This document shows positions 62,203 through 64,000 of a stretch of DNA of 64,000 bases, in pieces. This DNA comes from Cylindrotheca closterium (lineage: Eukaryota > Bacillariophyta > Bacillariophyceae > Bacillariales > Bacillariaceae): positions 1 to 64,000 of the forward strand of contig CAKOGP040001803.1 of assembly GCA_933822405.4 (NCBI GenBank), read 5' to 3'. Within the stretch, counting starts at the first letter, position 1, and every line of letters starts with the position of its first letter. A model generated the notes under the pieces. It worked only from the letters and a program-made list of their open reading frames with translations. It was not told where the DNA came from and made no database searches. A program made the translations under genes and the position numbers.

Positions 62203-63822
62203 ATGGAGGTCCTAAAGGTACAACAAGTCAAGCTGACTCCAGACAATGGCGCTATTGCGACCGCTAGAAAGATCGAGAAGGCCAAAGAGCCCACGGAAGC
62301 TCCGGCCGTAGCCGAGTTTCTGCTAGCACTTGCGCACTCCCATCCAGATGGAAGCGACTCTCCTTCTAGCAATGCACGAAAAGCTAGCACTGCACCGAAG
62401 ACTACTGTCAGTACACCACCAACTGCTACTGTCACTACCAACATGACCAAGAAGCTAGGTGGCAAGATTGTCAATCGCCCTAACGGAGCACCTGTCCGTG
62501 CGCGTCCTCTCCCAGAATATCTCACATTGACTCGGATACCCCCGCTTCTGTTTGCTGAGAAGCTCCTCCGACACGAAAATGTTCCTCTAGAGCACTACTT
62601 CCCCGATCAATTCGATGTCGAGGTTGCGAACTACCAACCATCAGATCACGACATTATTTGTGGCCGCGGAAGAGGTAACTTTTCCCACATTGGAAACCAG
62701 AAGCTCTTGGACATTATCCGCGAACGCCAAGATGATTACTTGAAGAGCAACAAGCGCGGCAAGGGCGCTCTTGGCAAGCAAATCCTCCTCGAGATCTTGA
62801 TGAACGGAGGACGCTTCATCAAGCTTAAGGACAAGGACCAACAAGTTTGGCGGGTCCTATCTCACAAGGACGTTAACACCAAGATTATGCACTGCATCCG
62901 TGATCAAATCAACTTTCAACGCAAGCAGACTCTTGCTCCTGCTGCTGGAGATGAAGAGACAAAAGGAACCAAGAATACCTTGGATGCCTCTAGCTTTCCT
63001 CCGGCCAAGAGAATGAAGTCAGGAGCCAAGAAGCTCTCGTCCTACCTCAAGATGAAGTACAACGATGGAGATGATCAAGAAGGTGGGGACAAGTCCGTCC
63101 CAATCACTCCCAAGGAAAAAGCCGACCGTGCACTTTCACAGGCGTCATCCTTCGCCGCTGACCTCCAAGGCCTTCAAGCACCCCGAGTCGGGGCTGCAGA
63201 TCGAAGTCTCGCTGAAGCCATGCTCGCAAGAAGCCAAGCCGAAAAGGCCGAGACCAAAAGCTCGGAACTTGCTGGGGCTCGAATGGACGCGTCTCGTTTC
63301 GAAGAAGGTGATGATATGGCCAGTCTATTGGCCCACCAAAAGCATGCCTTTTCCATGGGATCAGGAATGCAGCCTGGTCTTCACAATCTCATTGCCAAGA
63401 AGGAAGCCGAGCTGGCTGCACTACGAGCCGCCATGATGGGCGATAGTGGTATGGGTGGTATGATGTCATACTCATCTCTAATGCCTCAATTGGGACCAAG
63501 TGCATTGGACAGGCATAACATGATTCTGGCTCGAGCTGAATTGGCTGCTCATGGATTGCGAGATCCTTTGGCAGATCGCTTACGATTGGCCAACATGATG
63601 AATCAAGATGCCATGATGGCCGATCACTTGAGACAAGTTGCGATGCAAAGGGGTGGCATGGCAGGCCATCCTTTGGCTTCATTATTCGGTGGTTTGTCCT
63701 CACAGTCACAACACTTGCCCGACGTGCATTCCGGGGCTGGAATCTCGTCGTCGGAAGGGGATGCTGCTGCCTCTGCTACTTCGACTGGCCCAAAGGAAGC
63801 AACCACTTGCTCGACCATATAA
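62203..63822 (+). CDS. DUF6824-domain protein with disordered C-terminal half
   Basis: 539 residues from the first ATG (62203). A basic, Ala/Thr-rich leader includes GTP-like low complexity, then the conserved domain at about 147-240: HDIICGRGRGNFSHIGNQ, QILLEILMNGGRFIKL, QQVWRVLSHKDVNTKI and CIRDQI. This matches DUF6824; compared with the gene at 9241 the GRG and GN signatures are kept, but the middle (KRGKGALGKQ) and end differ. The second half is rich in Met, Ala, Gln and Leu (MMGDSGMGGMMS, MNQDAMMADHLRQVAMQRGG), like activation or prion-like segments. The strong basic patches suggest a nuclear protein; function inferred only. Confidence 0.75.
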   Translation: MEVLKVQQVKLTPDNGAIATARKIEKAKEPTEAPAVAEFLLALAHSHPDGSDSPSSNARKASTAPKTTVSTPPTATVTTNMTKKLGGKIVNRPNGAPVRARPLPEYLTLTRIPPLLFAEKLLRHENVPLEHYFPDQFDVEVANYQPSDHDIICGRGRGNFSHIGNQKLLDIIRERQDDYLKSNKRGKGALGKQILLEILMNGGRFIKLKDKDQQVWRVLSHKDVNTKIMHCIRDQINFQRKQTLAPAAGDEETKGTKNTLDASSFPPAKRMKSGAKKLSSYLKMKYNDGDDQEGGDKSVPITPKEKADRALSQASSFAADLQGLQAPRVGAADRSLAEAMLARSQAEKAETKSSELAGARMDASRFEEGDDMASLLAHQKHAFSMGSGMQPGLHNLIAKKEAELAALRAAMMGDSGMGGMMSYSSLMPQLGPSALDRHNMILARAELAAHGLRDPLADRLRLANMMNQDAMMADHLRQVAMQRGGMAGHPLASLFGGLSSQSQHLPDVHSGAGISSSEGDAAASATSTGPKEATTCSTI

Positions 63823-64000
63823 TCAATCATATCATCCATCGGGGCAAACATCATCACAATCACCACCTTGTAGCAAGTGTACTATTTAAAATTACAGTTA
63901 TATAAACATACATCAAAACTAAAATTAAACAGACATGTTAAGACTTGTTTTATTAAATAGAAGTTATTGTTTCTGCTGTCTAGCTGCATTATTAGTTTGT

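Noticed and set aside
1..64000. tRNA genes
   Set aside because: I looked for T-loop GGTTCGAATCC-like words with matching acceptor stems and found none that hold up by eye; a tRNA scan would decide.

Overview
The window looks like nuclear DNA of a diatom, probably a raphid pennate. Genes are compact, lie on both strands, and carry few short GT-AG introns (75-181 bp). Several families typical of diatoms occur: two DUF6824 proteins, a vWA protein with a PSxxPS stalk, a secreted Cys-rich 'DPHNKG' protein, and a plastid precursor with an ALAP-type signal junction. This placement comes from gene content and style only; no marker gene gives a species.

Layout. 1-6.1 kb: three tandem genes for a glutaredoxin-like domain fused to a DUF4395 membrane domain. 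6.1-13 kb: a phosphotriesterase-like protein that has lost most metal ligands, a spliced SAM-domain gene, a DUF6824 gene and a vWA membrane protein. 13-21 kb: a bestrophin-like channel divergent from a mitochondrial intermediate peptidase, a MYND-type gene with a frame break, a short-chain dehydrogenase and a small unknown gene. 21-27.8 kb: a two-module GT31-like glycosyltransferase, a tiny thylakoid-type precursor, a broken GST copy beside its intact paralogue, and a J-domain protein. 29-34.3 kb: two tandem 7TM receptors with shared tail motifs. 34.6-40 kb: a gamma-carbonic-anhydrase-like protein without zinc ligands, a spliced choline-transporter-like protein and an MFS transporter.

40.1-44.2 kb: a large inverted structure. 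Two 5S rRNA genes face each other, each followed inward by copies of a ~153-bp repeat, and they enclose a DUF2061 gene and an unknown basic-protein gene. 44.3-54 kb: a spliced secreted Cys-rich protein, a 2,433-residue CHD-type remodeller and an inosine/xanthosine-triphosphatase-like gene. 54.8-63.8 kb: a spliced ferric reductase/NADPH-oxidase-like gene, a four-TM protein, a type II glycosyltransferase-like protein and a second DUF6824 gene.

Most genes stand alone, as is usual in eukaryotes. The shared themes are local duplication (glutaredoxin-DUF4395, GST, receptors, 5S), family members with lost catalytic residues (PTE-like, gamma-CA-like), and possible carbon-concentrating or organelle functions (bestrophin, gamma-CA-like, thylakoid precursor). 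Intron positions were read from splice consensus plus reading-frame continuity, not from transcripts.
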